NCBI RefSeq assembly: GCF_022758235.1
Contig: NZ_JALEBG010000001.1
Coordinates: 310,001-374,000 of the forward strand
Origin: Pontibacter liquoris
GTDB taxonomy: Bacteria; Bacteroidota; Bacteroidia; Cytophagales; Hymenobacteraceae
DNA: 64,000 nucleotides
Reading direction: 5' to 3'
The first letter of the stretch is position 1. Each line of letters begins with the position of its first letter. The position numbers and the translations under genes are program-made. This document shows, one piece after another, positions 8,454-16,816 of the stretch. The notes beneath the pieces were generated by a model. The model made no database searches. It had not been told where the DNA came from and was given only the letters and a program-made list of their open reading frames with translations.

Positions 8454-9743
8454 ATGTTTGATTATTCAGATAGCGGGGTTACGCTGGCTGCCATGCTGGA
8501 CACCCGAAAGCACAACAAGAGCTGCCTATACCCGGTTAAAGTTCGCGTAACTTATAGGCGGGAGCGGCAATATTACTCTACGGGTAAATCTCTCACTCTG
8601 GATGATTGGGAAAAGCTCCCAACAACCAGGAGCAAAAACCTGGCAGAAACCCGGTCCCAAATTCAGGACACCGCCGATAAGGTGAAGGACCAGGTAAAGG
8701 ACTTGATTAAAAACGACCTGTTCAGCTTTGGTACCTTAAACATGCGCCTGGGGCAGGGCCTCAGCACCACCCTCAATACGGCCTTTGTGGCCAGGATTGA
8801 GGAGTTGGAAGAGAGCGGCAAAGTGAGTACTGCAGACTGGTACCGGTACACGCTCCGCAGCATTATCCTGTTTGAACACGGCAATATTGAGCTGAAAGAT
8901 CTGAAAGGGGACAAGTTTAAAAGCACCGCCCTGCTGGGGAGTAGTAAAATCAACTTCTCGCAAATTACGGCCGCCTGGCTAAAGCGGTACGAAAACCATT
9001 TGCTGGACAAAGACAAAAGCTATACTACCATTTCCATGTACATGCGGGCCCTGCAGGTGATCATGAACGACGCCAAAGCTGCCGGCATTGTGAAGCTTGC
9101 GCAGCACCCCTTTGGCAAAGGCAAGTATGAGATACCGCAGCACGAGGGCCGCAACATTGCCCTGACTTTGGCAGATATTGGGAAAATAGTGAAGTATGAC
9201 TGTGAAACCGATACGATAGCCATGTGCCGGGATTTGTGGTTCTTCTCCTACCTGTGCAACGGGGCCAACATTACAGACATTTGTAAGTTCCGGTACTCCA
9301 GCATTCGCAACGGAGAGATCTGCTTTTACCGGCAGAAGACCGTGGCGAAGGCCAAAAAGAAAAAGCTTATACACGCCATCATTACCCCCGAAATGCAAGC
9401 CATTATCAAGCGCTGGGGCAACCCTGCCGACAACCCGGAGGGCTTTCTGTTTCCGTTCCTGAAGGGTGGCGAAAGTCCTGGAGACGAACGCCGCCTTATC
9501 AAGAACATCACGCACCTGATGAACGACAAAATGAAAGCCATAGGGGAGAAACTAGGTATCGGCAATATCAGCACCTACACGGCCCGTCACAGCTACGCCA
9601 GCGTGCTCAAAAGGTCTGGTGCCAATATTGCCTTTATATCAGAGAGCTTGGGCCATAATGACCTGAAAACTACCGAAACCTACCTGGCCTCCTTTGAGCA
9701 GGAAGAGCGGTTAAAGAACGCGGCCTTATTAACCAACTTTTAG
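8454..9743 (+). CDS. int: Tyrosine recombinase / phage integrase
   Basis: This 429-aa protein should catalyse integration and excision of the element at tRNA-Ala. The ATG at 8454 (MFDYSDSGVTLAAMLDTRK) is the family-typical start. The N-terminal arm-binding domain (VTYRRERQYYSTGKSL) and the SAM-like core-binding domain (about 105-210) precede the catalytic domain. Catalytic residues visible are Lys in RQKT, Arg-His in YTARHSYA, His in LGHNDLKTTETYL, and the Tyr nucleophile near residue 409 in that last motif. The usual first arginine block reads CNGANITDICKF, as in many Bacteroidota integrases. It lies directly inside attL. Confidence 0.93.
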   Translation: MFDYSDSGVTLAAMLDTRKHNKSCLYPVKVRVTYRRERQYYSTGKSLTLDDWEKLPTTRSKNLAETRSQIQDTADKVKDQVKDLIKNDLFSFGTLNMRLGQGLSTTLNTAFVARIEELEESGKVSTADWYRYTLRSIILFEHGNIELKDLKGDKFKSTALLGSSKINFSQITAAWLKRYENHLLDKDKSYTTISMYMRALQVIMNDAKAAGIVKLAQHPFGKGKYEIPQHEGRNIALTLADIGKIVKYDCETDTIAMCRDLWFFSYLCNGANITDICKFRYSSIRNGEICFYRQKTVAKAKKKKLIHAIITPEMQAIIKRWGNPADNPEGFLFPFLKGGESPGDERRLIKNITHLMNDKMKAIGEKLGIGNISTYTARHSYASVLKRSGANIAFISESLGHNDLKTTETYLASFEQEERLKNAALLTNF

Positions 9744-9754
9744 CAACGGTTCTT

Positions 9755-11266
9755 ATGGATACTCTTCAGACCCAATATGGGAAACAATCCACGCCTAAAG
9801 AAAGCAGCAATAATAAACATACTACGAGGCTATTTCCGCTAGATGATATTTTTTGTGAGGCAGCTTTAAGTAAGGAAGAAATGTCTCATCTGCATGGATT
9901 AAGCGTGCACCTAAGGATCTACATCAATGATGCAAGTCAGGTTATCAATGATCAGGACTCTTCAGTTTTAGAGCTGAAGAGCCAAAAGCTATCACTAGAA
10001 AAGCATGTTGTCCAATTGATTGATGGGCTCCGCCGCACTAATCTTGATACTGAAAGGCGAGTATTAGAGCTTGGAATTGAAAAAATAAATGCACTAATAA
10101 AATCTGCCAAGCAGGCTATTGCTTATAAAAAGTTAACCAAAAAAGCGATGGCCTATAAAAAAGTACAGGGAGATTTAAACTATGTATTCTTAGCTCAACA
10201 GCCAAGATTTGAAGTACAAAGCCCTCAGCCGAGTGAAACACTTACCCCATCCGGCTCAACGCAGCCTGCAAAAGGCCCATCATTACCTCCAGCTGACATG
10301 ACGAAAGAGATCCGCTATCTTTTTAGACCTAAAACCAATAAGGAAATTGCAGATGATTATGAATACTTCAAAAGGGAGTTTTTGGAAGACGAGCCAGGCT
10401 TTGTTCCACTCTCTTATGATGGCTTTACATCGAAGGTATACACGGCGGAACTTGCAACGTTATTGTGTGGCGAAAACATAACCCTTTGGGTGCAGGGCAC
10501 GGAAGGAGTATCTATCAAGTTAAACAAGTTGGAGCAGGCATTCTTTGCAAAGGCGTATGTGGTAGCCTACCAGGAAGGGAGAAAACAATTTGATGCAGAT
10601 TTCAGCTTAAGTTCCGACATACTATACGGGCCTAACGTTGAAAGATATGTTATGAACCTACACCACAATTGCTTCCATGCGGAGTGCTTAGGCAGTAAGG
10701 AAGGCTGGTACGCATCGAAGGAAAGATATCCAAGGATACTTACCAGTGAAGTAATGAGTGATTTTGGTTTTTATGCCGGTATGCTATCCCGGGCAGAAGA
10801 GGTGTTTAAAAAGCATCCTTTCCTGTTTCAAGCATTTGCAAAATGCGAGCACCCAAAGCAGGCAATTGTTAATACAGGAGATAAAGCAAAGAAGCCACAT
10901 CACCCTAATGTGAGTACATTAGAGGAAATGTTTGAAAATGCAAAATATGCCGAAGTTTGTTTGGACATACTAAGAAAGTTGCCAAAGCCTGTGCTTGATA
11001 GTGCCAATAACTACATTGGTAAAAATAAGGGCATATTCCCCTTATGGATAAAGATACTTCAACAGCACAAGCCTTTGCCTTTAATTAAGCCTTTAAAAGA
11101 TATCGAGTATAAAGATATTTTGAATGCAACTATACATGGTTTAAAGCTAACAGACGATGCAAGCGAGTTCAGAAAAGATTATAAAAGACTTGCTACAGAT
11201 AATGTCGAATTAGATATGAGAGCCATTCTTTCCCAAATTTCCCAAAGTGGAAAGTTAGGAAAGTAA
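9755..11266 (+). CDS. Unknown 503-aa protein next to the integrase
   Basis: This soluble protein has no signal or TM segment. Residues of about 35-140 are strongly helical and charged (SVLELKSQKLSLEKHVVQLIDGL, a probable coiled coil). A Pro/Ser-rich linker lies at about 150-180. The C-terminal ~310 residues form a separate mixed domain with YEYFKREFLEDEPGF, MNLHHNCFHAECLGSKEGWYASKERYP and HPKQAIVNTGDKAKKPHHP. It starts 12 bp after int and is more AT-rich than the integrase, suggesting separate acquisition. I recognise no family. It could be an integration accessory factor, a regulator or cargo. Confidence 0.8.
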   Translation: MDTLQTQYGKQSTPKESSNNKHTTRLFPLDDIFCEAALSKEEMSHLHGLSVHLRIYINDASQVINDQDSSVLELKSQKLSLEKHVVQLIDGLRRTNLDTERRVLELGIEKINALIKSAKQAIAYKKLTKKAMAYKKVQGDLNYVFLAQQPRFEVQSPQPSETLTPSGSTQPAKGPSLPPADMTKEIRYLFRPKTNKEIADDYEYFKREFLEDEPGFVPLSYDGFTSKVYTAELATLLCGENITLWVQGTEGVSIKLNKLEQAFFAKAYVVAYQEGRKQFDADFSLSSDILYGPNVERYVMNLHHNCFHAECLGSKEGWYASKERYPRILTSEVMSDFGFYAGMLSRAEEVFKKHPFLFQAFAKCEHPKQAIVNTGDKAKKPHHPNVSTLEEMFENAKYAEVCLDILRKLPKPVLDSANNYIGKNKGIFPLWIKILQQHKPLPLIKPLKDIEYKDILNATIHGLKLTDDASEFRKDYKRLATDNVELDMRAILSQISQSGKLGK

Positions 11267-11311
11267 GCCCTTTTTCTTTGCTGACTTTTACCATATCAAA
11301 CTTAAACAGAT

Positions 11312-11671
11312 ATGGAAAAGACAGTTTTAATATCATTGCCGATTGATGAATTACAGACTGTAATTATCAATTGTGTGAATGCTTGTTTGAGAAACAATAA
11401 GCACCACCCTACCGCCCTACCAAAGCCAGACCGCTGCACCTTTGATGACGCTTTAGAGATAACGGGGTTAAGCAAGTCCAAGCTTTATAAACTCACCTCC
11501 TCTAATGAAATCCCGCATAAGCGCTATGGCAACCGATTGATCTTTAATCGCAAGGAGCTGGAGGAATGGGTAGAGTCGCAAACGGTAGAAAAATACGACA
11601 CTGAAAGTGTGGCCCTGACCGTAGCCAGAAGCGCCAGGTCTAAAATGAAAGGAGGTTGCCGTCATGTCTAA
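11312..11671 (+). CDS. Excisionase-family helix-turn-helix DNA-binding protein
   Basis: This 119-aa protein has an N-terminal helix (LPIDELQTVIINCVNACL) and then a winged-helix/MerR-like domain: FDDALEITGLSKSKLYKLTSSNEIPHKRYGNRLIFNRKELEEWVES. That pattern (helix-turn-helix, K-G-N wing, RxxLxxW) is the AlpA/Xis-like family used by Bacteroidota mobile elements as excisionases or regulators. The C-terminus is basic (RSARSKMKGGCRHV). Its stop overlaps the next start by 8 bp, so it heads a translationally coupled set (11312-12409). A related domain recurs at 16282. Confidence 0.85.
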   Translation: MEKTVLISLPIDELQTVIINCVNACLRNNKHHPTALPKPDRCTFDDALEITGLSKSKLYKLTSSNEIPHKRYGNRLIFNRKELEEWVESQTVEKYDTESVALTVARSARSKMKGGCRHV

Positions 11672-11960
11672 GACGAACAACCTCCCGCGTAATATCCAAT
11701 CATGTAAAGATAACACCCGGCCGCGGCAATTATTAACCATATTTCAATTTCTTAGCCAGCATATCGCGACTGCCTCCATGGTTGCGGCAGCTACGGGCAT
11801 ACCACAAACAACCATCTGCCGCTATAAAAGCGACCTTGAGAAAGCAGGCAAGCTTTGGGAGGTAACAAAAGCTCCCTGCAAGCTCACCGGCTTCAAAGCC
11901 TACTACCTGACCACAAACAAGGATAAAGCCATGCAAGCCCGGGAGGGGCAACATTTATGA
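11664..11960 (+). CDS. Small winged-helix protein
   Basis: This 98-aa protein contains a probable winged HTH: QLLTIFQFLSQHIATASMVAAATGIPQTTICRYKSDLEKAGKLWEV, followed by a strand pair (CKLTGFKAYYLTTN). The form resembles small phage/element regulators that read through as one wHTH. It overlaps the gene before by 8 bp and the gene after by 4 bp, so it is translated as part of the same operon. Probably a DNA-binding regulator; target unknown. Confidence 0.75.
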   Translation: MSKTNNLPRNIQSCKDNTRPRQLLTIFQFLSQHIATASMVAAATGIPQTTICRYKSDLEKAGKLWEVTKAPCKLTGFKAYYLTTNKDKAMQAREGQHL

Positions 11961-12409
11961 ATGCCCTGGCCGAACTATGCCGCCTCTCGCTGGAGCGGAA
12001 AAGAGAGCGCTACCCGAACGTCCCGCCTCATGGCATAGTTGCGCCTAAGCTATCCGACAAAGACGCCAACGGCCTCACCAGGTGCATCCTGGAGTACTTT
12101 CGGCTGCATGGAGGCTATGCCGTTCGCATCAACACGCAGGGCCAGTACAACGAAAAGCTTAAAAAGTGGACCAAGAGCACCACCAGGCGCGGTACAGCAG
12201 ATGTTCACTCGTGCCTGAACGGAATACATTACTCCATTGAAGTAAAGGTAGGCAGGGATTCACAAAGCGACTACCAGCAGCTGGAGACACAGGAGCAGGT
12301 AGAAGGCGCCTGCGGCCGATACTATGTGGCACAGGATTTCCAAAGCTTCTATGACTGGATAAACCAGGTTAAGTACGACTATCAGGAGGAAGGCACCCAT
12401 AGTAAATAA
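11957..12409 (+). CDS. VRR-NUC-like (PD-D/ExK) nuclease
   Basis: This 150-aa protein carries the nuclease core ILEYFRLHGGYAVRINTQGQ, RRGTADVHSCLNGIHYSIEVKVGRDSQSDYQ, with a catalytic Asp in TADV and the E-V-K (ExK) triad, followed by a Gln in the family position. Single-domain VRR-NUC proteins of this kind are common in phage replication modules, where they act as structure-specific or Holliday-junction nucleases. It lies between a small HTH gene and the DUF4373 gene, which supports a replication/recombination role. Confidence 0.85.
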   Translation: MNALAELCRLSLERKRERYPNVPPHGIVAPKLSDKDANGLTRCILEYFRLHGGYAVRINTQGQYNEKLKKWTKSTTRRGTADVHSCLNGIHYSIEVKVGRDSQSDYQQLETQEQVEGACGRYYVAQDFQSFYDWINQVKYDYQEEGTHSK

Positions 12410-12420
12410 TTCATGAGAAT

Positions 12421-13281
12421 ATGGCGAAAGAAACCTACTATTTCAAGCATGATTATAATGCGCGAAATGATTTTAAAATATCAGCTCTTATTTCAGATCA
12501 CGGGGCCGCTGGCTACGGTATCTACTGGTGCCTGGTAGAAATGCTGCATGAAGAATCTGAACACAAGTTGCCGCTTGAAGAATACTTCTATAGAGTGCTT
12601 GCTAAGCTAACCTCAACAAGTGTTGATGACGTGTCAAGTATAGTTCATGATTGCTTAAATATCTATCACCTTTTCACTGAGAAGGAAGGCTTCTTTTATT
12701 CAGAGCGTGTTCTTCGCAATCTTGAAGAAAGAGAAGATATAAAGAAAAAACGATCAGAAGCAGGTAAAATCAGTGCTGAGAAACGCAAAATAGCAGCACA
12801 TGTTCAACAAAGCTCAACACGTGTTAAGCAAAGCTCAACAAGGAAAGGAAAGGAAATTAAAGGAAAGGAAATTAAAGAAGAAGAAAATAGAGAAGAGGAA
12901 AATCTAAAGGCATCAGGTAAACCTGATGATTCAAATCAAGATGTTGAGTTGCCTAAAATCATTTTCCCATTTAATGGACCGGCGTTCCCGGCAGCCTGGA
13001 ACGACTGGAAAGAATATAAGCAGGAGCAGCACAAGTTTAAGTACAACTCCCTAAAGTCTGAAATGATGGCGTTAAAAGCGCTTTGCACCCTGGCTGAAAA
13101 CAATGAAGCAAAAGCGATTGAGATCATTGAGTACAGCATAGGTTCGGGCTACAAGGGTCTTTTTGCCCCTAACAACTATTCTAAATCGCAAACGCCACAG
13201 AGTGCGGGCACGGATAAGAACCCGGGAGCAAAACCATTCAATATCAGGGAAGAAATCAGGAGACAGCAGGAACGCGCATGA
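12421..13281 (+). CDS. DUF4373 / Lin1244-like phage replication protein
   Basis: This 286-aa protein starts MAKETYYFKHDYNARNDFKISALISDHGAAGYGIYW, the signature of the DUF4373 (Lin1244/Lin1753) domain, a winged-helix region found in phage replisome organisers. A lysine-rich low-complexity linker (about 105-165, KGKEIKGKEIKEEENREEEN) leads to a C-terminal part with FNGPAFPAAWNDWKEYKQEQH, often present in such proteins, and a tail like those that recruit a helicase. It probably starts replication of the element. The linker is A-rich at the DNA level. Confidence 0.85.
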   Translation: MAKETYYFKHDYNARNDFKISALISDHGAAGYGIYWCLVEMLHEESEHKLPLEEYFYRVLAKLTSTSVDDVSSIVHDCLNIYHLFTEKEGFFYSERVLRNLEEREDIKKKRSEAGKISAEKRKIAAHVQQSSTRVKQSSTRKGKEIKGKEIKEEENREEENLKASGKPDDSNQDVELPKIIFPFNGPAFPAAWNDWKEYKQEQHKFKYNSLKSEMMALKALCTLAENNEAKAIEIIEYSIGSGYKGLFAPNNYSKSQTPQSAGTDKNPGAKPFNIREEIRRQQERA

Positions 13282-13383
13282 ACCCAAACACTAATATGAA
13301 TTTTATCGATTTATAACATAGGGTAAACATGAAATCCGGCCAACTGCCTTGCCATTTTGCTTGCTACGCTTATAAAAGACAAC

Positions 13384-13905
13384 ATGAAAAAGAAGAAATT
13401 AACCGATAAACAACAGCGCTTTTGCCTGGAGTACCTAAAGGACAGCAACGCTGCAGGAGCAGCAGAACGAGCCGGCTACAGTGAGAAGACAGCCATGGAG
13501 CAGGGGTACCAACTACTTCAGAAAACTTCAGTTCAGATGGAGATATCACGCCTGCAGGCAGAGCTGTCAGAAGCTACAAGGATCAAGGTAGAAGCGTTAG
13601 TGCTGGAACTGGCAAAGATCGCTTTTACAAACCTTCCCGATATCCTGGCGCCAGGTGATCAGTTGCAGGTAAAGGATCTGAATGAACTGACAGAAGCTCA
13701 ACGCGCCTCTATTCTTGAGATCAGCGAGACGCGGGGCAAACTGGGCACTACCAGAAAGGTAAAGTTACACTCTAAACTCACGGCTATTGACATGCTCATG
13801 AAGAATCTGGGTGGCTATGTAACCGCTTCAGACCTGATCGATAAGCTGCCGCCGGAAAGGCTGGACCAGTTAGTAGATGATATACTTAAAAAGTTACAGA
13901 AATGA
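13384..13905 (+). CDS. terS: Terminase small subunit
   Basis: This 173-aa protein (ATG at 13384, MKKKKLTDKQQRFCLEYL) matches terminase small subunits of the Terminase_2 family: LTDKQQRFCLEYLKDSNAAGAAERAGYSEKTAMEQGYQLLQKTSVQMEISRL is the characteristic N-terminal HTH that recognises packaging sites. A helical oligomerisation part and a C-terminal tail (PPERLDQLVDDILKKLQK) follow. No large terminase is found after it; the next gene (4-bp overlap) is a small unknown. A lone TerS redirecting a helper phage's packaging motor is a known strategy of some satellites, so this gene is central to interpreting the element. Confidence 0.9.
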   Translation: MKKKKLTDKQQRFCLEYLKDSNAAGAAERAGYSEKTAMEQGYQLLQKTSVQMEISRLQAELSEATRIKVEALVLELAKIAFTNLPDILAPGDQLQVKDLNELTEAQRASILEISETRGKLGTTRKVKLHSKLTAIDMLMKNLGGYVTASDLIDKLPPERLDQLVDDILKKLQK

Positions 13906-14162
13906 GCATAGGAAAGGACAACGTCAGATCGCTTCTGAAGAAGATACTGACAGGCAGTTTGGCGGCCGATTCAGCGGCTCTGGAGCTGCTAAGGGCTAAA
14001 GGCACCATACCCCTGCTGATAGTCGTCCAGCATGAAAACGGGCTGTATTCCATTGGAGAAGACACGGGCTTAACGCAGGTGCAGATGAAGGAACGGGTAA
14101 AAGGAGCGGTTCATGCGATAATAGATAGCGAAGATTATCAATTAGGTTCAACAGCAATTTAG
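13902..14162 (+). CDS. Small unknown protein, paralogue A (GLYxxGxxTGLTxxQM)
   Basis: This 86-aa protein overlaps terS by 4 bp. An N-terminal helical part (DNVRSLLKKILTGSLAADSAALELL) precedes a strand-turn motif LLIVVQHENGLYSIGEDTGLTQVQMKERV. The same motif recurs in the next gene, showing an ancient tandem duplication. Function unknown. Co-transcription with terS suggests a packaging or morphogenesis link, which is inference only. Confidence 0.75.
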   Translation: MSIGKDNVRSLLKKILTGSLAADSAALELLRAKGTIPLLIVVQHENGLYSIGEDTGLTQVQMKERVKGAVHAIIDSEDYQLGSTAI

Positions 14163-14198
14163 CAGGCAGAATCTTACAGTAACCAAACAGATAGACAC

Positions 14199-14444
14199 AT
14201 GGAAAATAACACAAACGAAAGCCTGCAAAGACTGCAGCAGCTGCAAGACGAGGCGGCGGCCGAAAAGATCATGGAGCATCTCTCCAGTGTGGTTGTACCC
14301 GTACGCACGGCCGACGGGCTATACACCGTTGGCGACGAAACAGGACTGACGCATGAACAGATGTTGGCCATCACGGAGGGAAAACCGCGCCTGATCTTAG
14401 ACGTGAACAGCATCTTTTTAGGGGGCAACGGCGCTACATCTTAG
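14199..14444 (+). CDS. Small unknown protein, paralogue B (GLYxxGxxTGLTxxQM)
   Basis: This 81-aa protein shares VVVPVRTADGLYTVGDETGLTHEQMLAITEG with the preceding gene over about 30 residues, while the N-terminal helical part (ESLQRLQQLQDEAAAEKIMEHL) has diverged. It lies 36 nt after paralogue A. No family is recognised. Confidence 0.75.
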   Translation: MENNTNESLQRLQQLQDEAAAEKIMEHLSSVVVPVRTADGLYTVGDETGLTHEQMLAITEGKPRLILDVNSIFLGGNGATS

Positions 14445-14542
14445 GAAGGCAAGCCTGAAATATCAGTGAATAAACAGTGAACTAAGATTAATACCGGGAG
14501 CGGAAATTAATAAACTACTCATAACATTTAACCACTTATTTT

Positions 14543-15199
14543 ATGAAGACCAAAATAGAAATTCCTTCAGAGCCGATCGTGTTGGAACAGGCGGCACACC
14601 ACATCGATGGTTACCGGCAACGAGCCGGAGAAGCATTAGAGCGTGTGCAAAAGGTAGTGGCAGCCTACAAAGCCATAGGGATAGGTGAGCTGACACAGGC
14701 TGAACTGAAACGGATGATCAAGGAAGGACCGGAGGCCCTGGTACGGGAAAAAATTGCAGGTACAGATCCGGTGCAGATAGGGGCCCTGAAATTAGCCTCG
14801 GAGAAGGTGAAGCAGTTGGTGGAAATACCGGACCTGCACGAGCTCAGCAATGAACTGGATAAGGTGCAGGAGCTCCAGCGGCGCGAGGCCCGTAACCCTG
14901 GGCCTAACGCGCTGGATGCTGTTGTCATCGTCGAGGGCATGGCCATAGCGAACGATGAGCAGATCAGGCGGGTAGAGACGGGCCATACAACCTACGCGGA
15001 AACAGAGGCAGAGAAAGAAGCTTACTTGTACCTAAGGGAAGTGGCAGACATCCTGGACTACCTGACCGACAAGTACGGCACTACCTTCCTGGACGGCGTT
15101 TTAACTCAGCAGCACAAATGGACGCCTGGTGGGGGCTACGAAACCAAAATTAACTTTGGCTACTTGAAAGGGAAAGTGAACCGGTCAAGAGGCAGATAA
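14543..15199 (+). CDS. Unknown 218-aa helical protein
   Basis: This soluble protein has a helical N-terminal two-thirds (VLEQAAHHIDGYRQRAGEALERVQKVVAAYKAIG and HELSNELDKVQELQRREARN) and a shorter mixed C-terminus (TEKEAYLYLREVADILDYL, then WTPGGGYETKINFGYLKG). It closes the rightward terS operon and is followed by a good terminator. No recognised family. Its place after terS would suit a scaffold, neck or packaging accessory protein, but nothing in the sequence proves it. Confidence 0.75.
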   Translation: MKTKIEIPSEPIVLEQAAHHIDGYRQRAGEALERVQKVVAAYKAIGIGELTQAELKRMIKEGPEALVREKIAGTDPVQIGALKLASEKVKQLVEIPDLHELSNELDKVQELQRREARNPGPNALDAVVIVEGMAIANDEQIRRVETGHTTYAETEAEKEAYLYLREVADILDYLTDKYGTTFLDGVLTQQHKWTPGGGYETKINFGYLKGKVNRSRGR

Positions 15200-15231
15200 A
15201 GCCATTGTTTAAGAGTTCTTTCGCTTAAAGG

Positions 15232-15256
15232 GCCGCTCCATTGGGGCGGCTTTTTT
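15232..15256 (+). terminator. Rho-independent terminator of the terS operon
   Basis: GCCGCTCC (15232-15239) pairs with GGGGCGGC (15243-15250), followed by six T (15251-15256). It overlaps the end of the leftward RHH gene. Confidence 0.8.
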
Positions 15257-15440
15257 ATACTCCAAGCTGCCCTTTGGCATTTTGTGAGGACTTCTCCTTT
15301 TCATGTTCCACTGCTTCAGTACAAAGCATCCGGATATAGCCGGCGAAGCTTATGCCTTTCTTTTTGGCCAAGCGTTTAAGATCTTCTTGCAAGCCCTGCT
15401 CCATTTGGAAATTGACAGTCACTTTTTTCTCTTCATCCAT
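15255..15440 (-). CDS. Ribbon-helix-helix (Arc/CopG-like) regulator
   Basis: This 61-aa protein has a beta strand with alternating hydrophobics (KKVTVNFQME) and two helices (GLQEDLKRLAKKKGISFAGYIRMLCTEAVEHE), the RHH fold. These proteins bind DNA as dimers and repress their own and nearby promoters. It is the only leftward gene in the left half and faces the rightward genes at 15577 across a 136-bp AT-rich gap, so it may control that divergent region, perhaps as a lysogeny-type repressor. Confidence 0.8.
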   Translation of the reverse strand: MDEEKKVTVNFQMEQGLQEDLKRLAKKKGISFAGYIRMLCTEAVEHEKEKSSQNAKGQLGV

Positions 15441-15576
15441 AACGTTATGTTTTATGTTCTATACAAATATATAAAACACTATCAGAATACATTTAAAATA
15501 ATATCAAAAATATTTGCAAAGTATCTTTTACCGTTGTACTATTGTTGTATAACACTATCAAAACGCTATAGCAATT

Positions 15577-15879
15577 ATGTCAAAAGAAACACATACTCTG
15601 CCCCAGATCGAAGGACAGCCTTCCACTCTCTTTCACCACATAGATGCCAGTGCTGATATGTTTGATGTCGCGCCCCTACTGGAAATAATTTTAGATGGCG
15701 CCGATGCGCCTTTGGAAGCGGCGCAGCATCTCGAAGAGGCACATACCCTATTGCTGGATCATTTCCTTAAGCAGGGAGGCTATAATAACGTTTGGGCCAG
15801 TAACATTCTCCACACTTTGCGCCAGTTACGTAATGGCTTGCTTAAAGGCTCCAAAGGAATTGATTTAGAGGACTGTTAA
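15577..15879 (+). CDS. Unknown 100-aa protein
   Basis: This small acidic soluble protein has helical segments (DVAPLLEIILDGADAPLEAAQHLEEAHTLLLDHFL and VWASNILHTLRQLRNGLLKGSKG). No family recognised. It is divergent from the RHH regulator, so it is a likely target of that regulator. Confidence 0.65.
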   Translation: MSKETHTLPQIEGQPSTLFHHIDASADMFDVAPLLEIILDGADAPLEAAQHLEEAHTLLLDHFLKQGGYNNVWASNILHTLRQLRNGLLKGSKGIDLEDC

Positions 15880-15944
15880 AAATCATCACATCCGCTGGGA
15901 AATATCACATTCCATTGCATCAGATAAAGTTCTAACTAACACTT

Positions 15945-16169
15945 ATGGAAAAGACACTATCTGACGAAGAACTAAAGCAAGTAAAAGCTGCGATAGCTGA
16001 TCGCAGAAATGTCATGCAAGAGATTTTGAATCAGGCTGAGGCAGAGAGCCCTGAAGAGCTTACTAAACATAGGGGAGTAGGTCAAGCTATATGGTCGAAA
16101 GAAGTGCTCGAAAGTGCTCTCAACAAGCTTGAGGGCTGCGTGGAAGTAGTAATACACTCGACGAACTAA
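15945..16169 (+). CDS. Unknown 74-aa protein
   Basis: This small charged helical protein (MEKTLSDEELKQVKAAIADRRNVMQEILNQAEAESPEEL) lies 65 nt after the 15577 gene and probably shares its transcript. No family recognised. A weak hairpin resembling the one at 20440 follows its stop (16183-16201). Confidence 0.6.
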   Translation: MEKTLSDEELKQVKAAIADRRNVMQEILNQAEAESPEELTKHRGVGQAIWSKEVLESALNKLEGCVEVVIHSTN

Positions 16170-16281
16170 GAATAGGGAAAGGGCCGGGACATTGCCCCGA
16201 CTTTTCCTCAAATTCCTTTGTTTTCAGTAATATAGGATTGTGAATATGGTATCAATTTATACAAAATTAAAATACTTACTA

Positions 16282-16554
16282 ATGGGCATTATTGAAACAC
16301 TACAGGAGGAGAACAGGCAGCTAAGGCGTGATTTTGAAGAGTTCTTAGCATACGTCACCGATTACATCGAAAGTATAGATGATGAAATAAAAGGCTACAC
16401 CGCAGCAAGCAAATATACGGGTGTATCCGCCCGGCAGCTAAGAAGACTGGTAGAGGCGGGCAGCCTTCCTTTTAAGAAACACGGCCGCTCAGTAAGCTTC
16501 TCCCGCAAAGACCTGATCGAATATAAGCATAGTCGCCGACTCGTCAAAGTGTAA
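16282..16554 (+). CDS. Second excisionase-family HTH protein
   Basis: From the ATG at 16282 (MGIIETLQEENRQLRRD) the protein has 90 aa; GTG/ATG starts at 16240/16246 would add a short hydrophobic leader. A coiled-coil helix (IIETLQEENRQLRRDFEEFLAYV) precedes an HTH: GYTAASKYTGVSARQLRRLVEAGSLPFKKHGRSVSFSRKDLIEYK. It is related in layout to the protein at 11312 but clearly diverged. It may act as excisionase or as a transcription factor of the element. Confidence 0.8.
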   Translation: MGIIETLQEENRQLRRDFEEFLAYVTDYIESIDDEIKGYTAASKYTGVSARQLRRLVEAGSLPFKKHGRSVSFSRKDLIEYKHSRRLVKV

Positions 16555-16637
16555 TGGAGTTTATGCAAGGTGCCGTGGGAGAACTGAGCCGGTAGGTAGA
16601 GTATAAGGCGAAGGACTTACTAGTGACGAGAAATAAA

Positions 16638-16660
16638 AAAGCGGCTGATGTGGCCGCTTT
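16638..16660. terminator. Bidirectional hairpin terminator
   Basis: AAAGCGGC (16638-16645) pairs with GCCGCTTT (16653-16660) with an A-run on the left and Ts on the right. It lies between the rightward HTH gene and the leftward SinR-like gene. Confidence 0.6.
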
Positions 16661-16816
16661 CCTTGTTGCATTGAATAATAAGGCCACTCTATCTGAATAT
16701 TTTTAGGTAGTACTTGAATTATTTTTAAATTAAATATACTTTCCTAAAAAGTAAGGACATTTTCACTGATCGACAGCGTCAAACATGTTCTTCATATAAT
16801 CACCTTCTATTAATTG

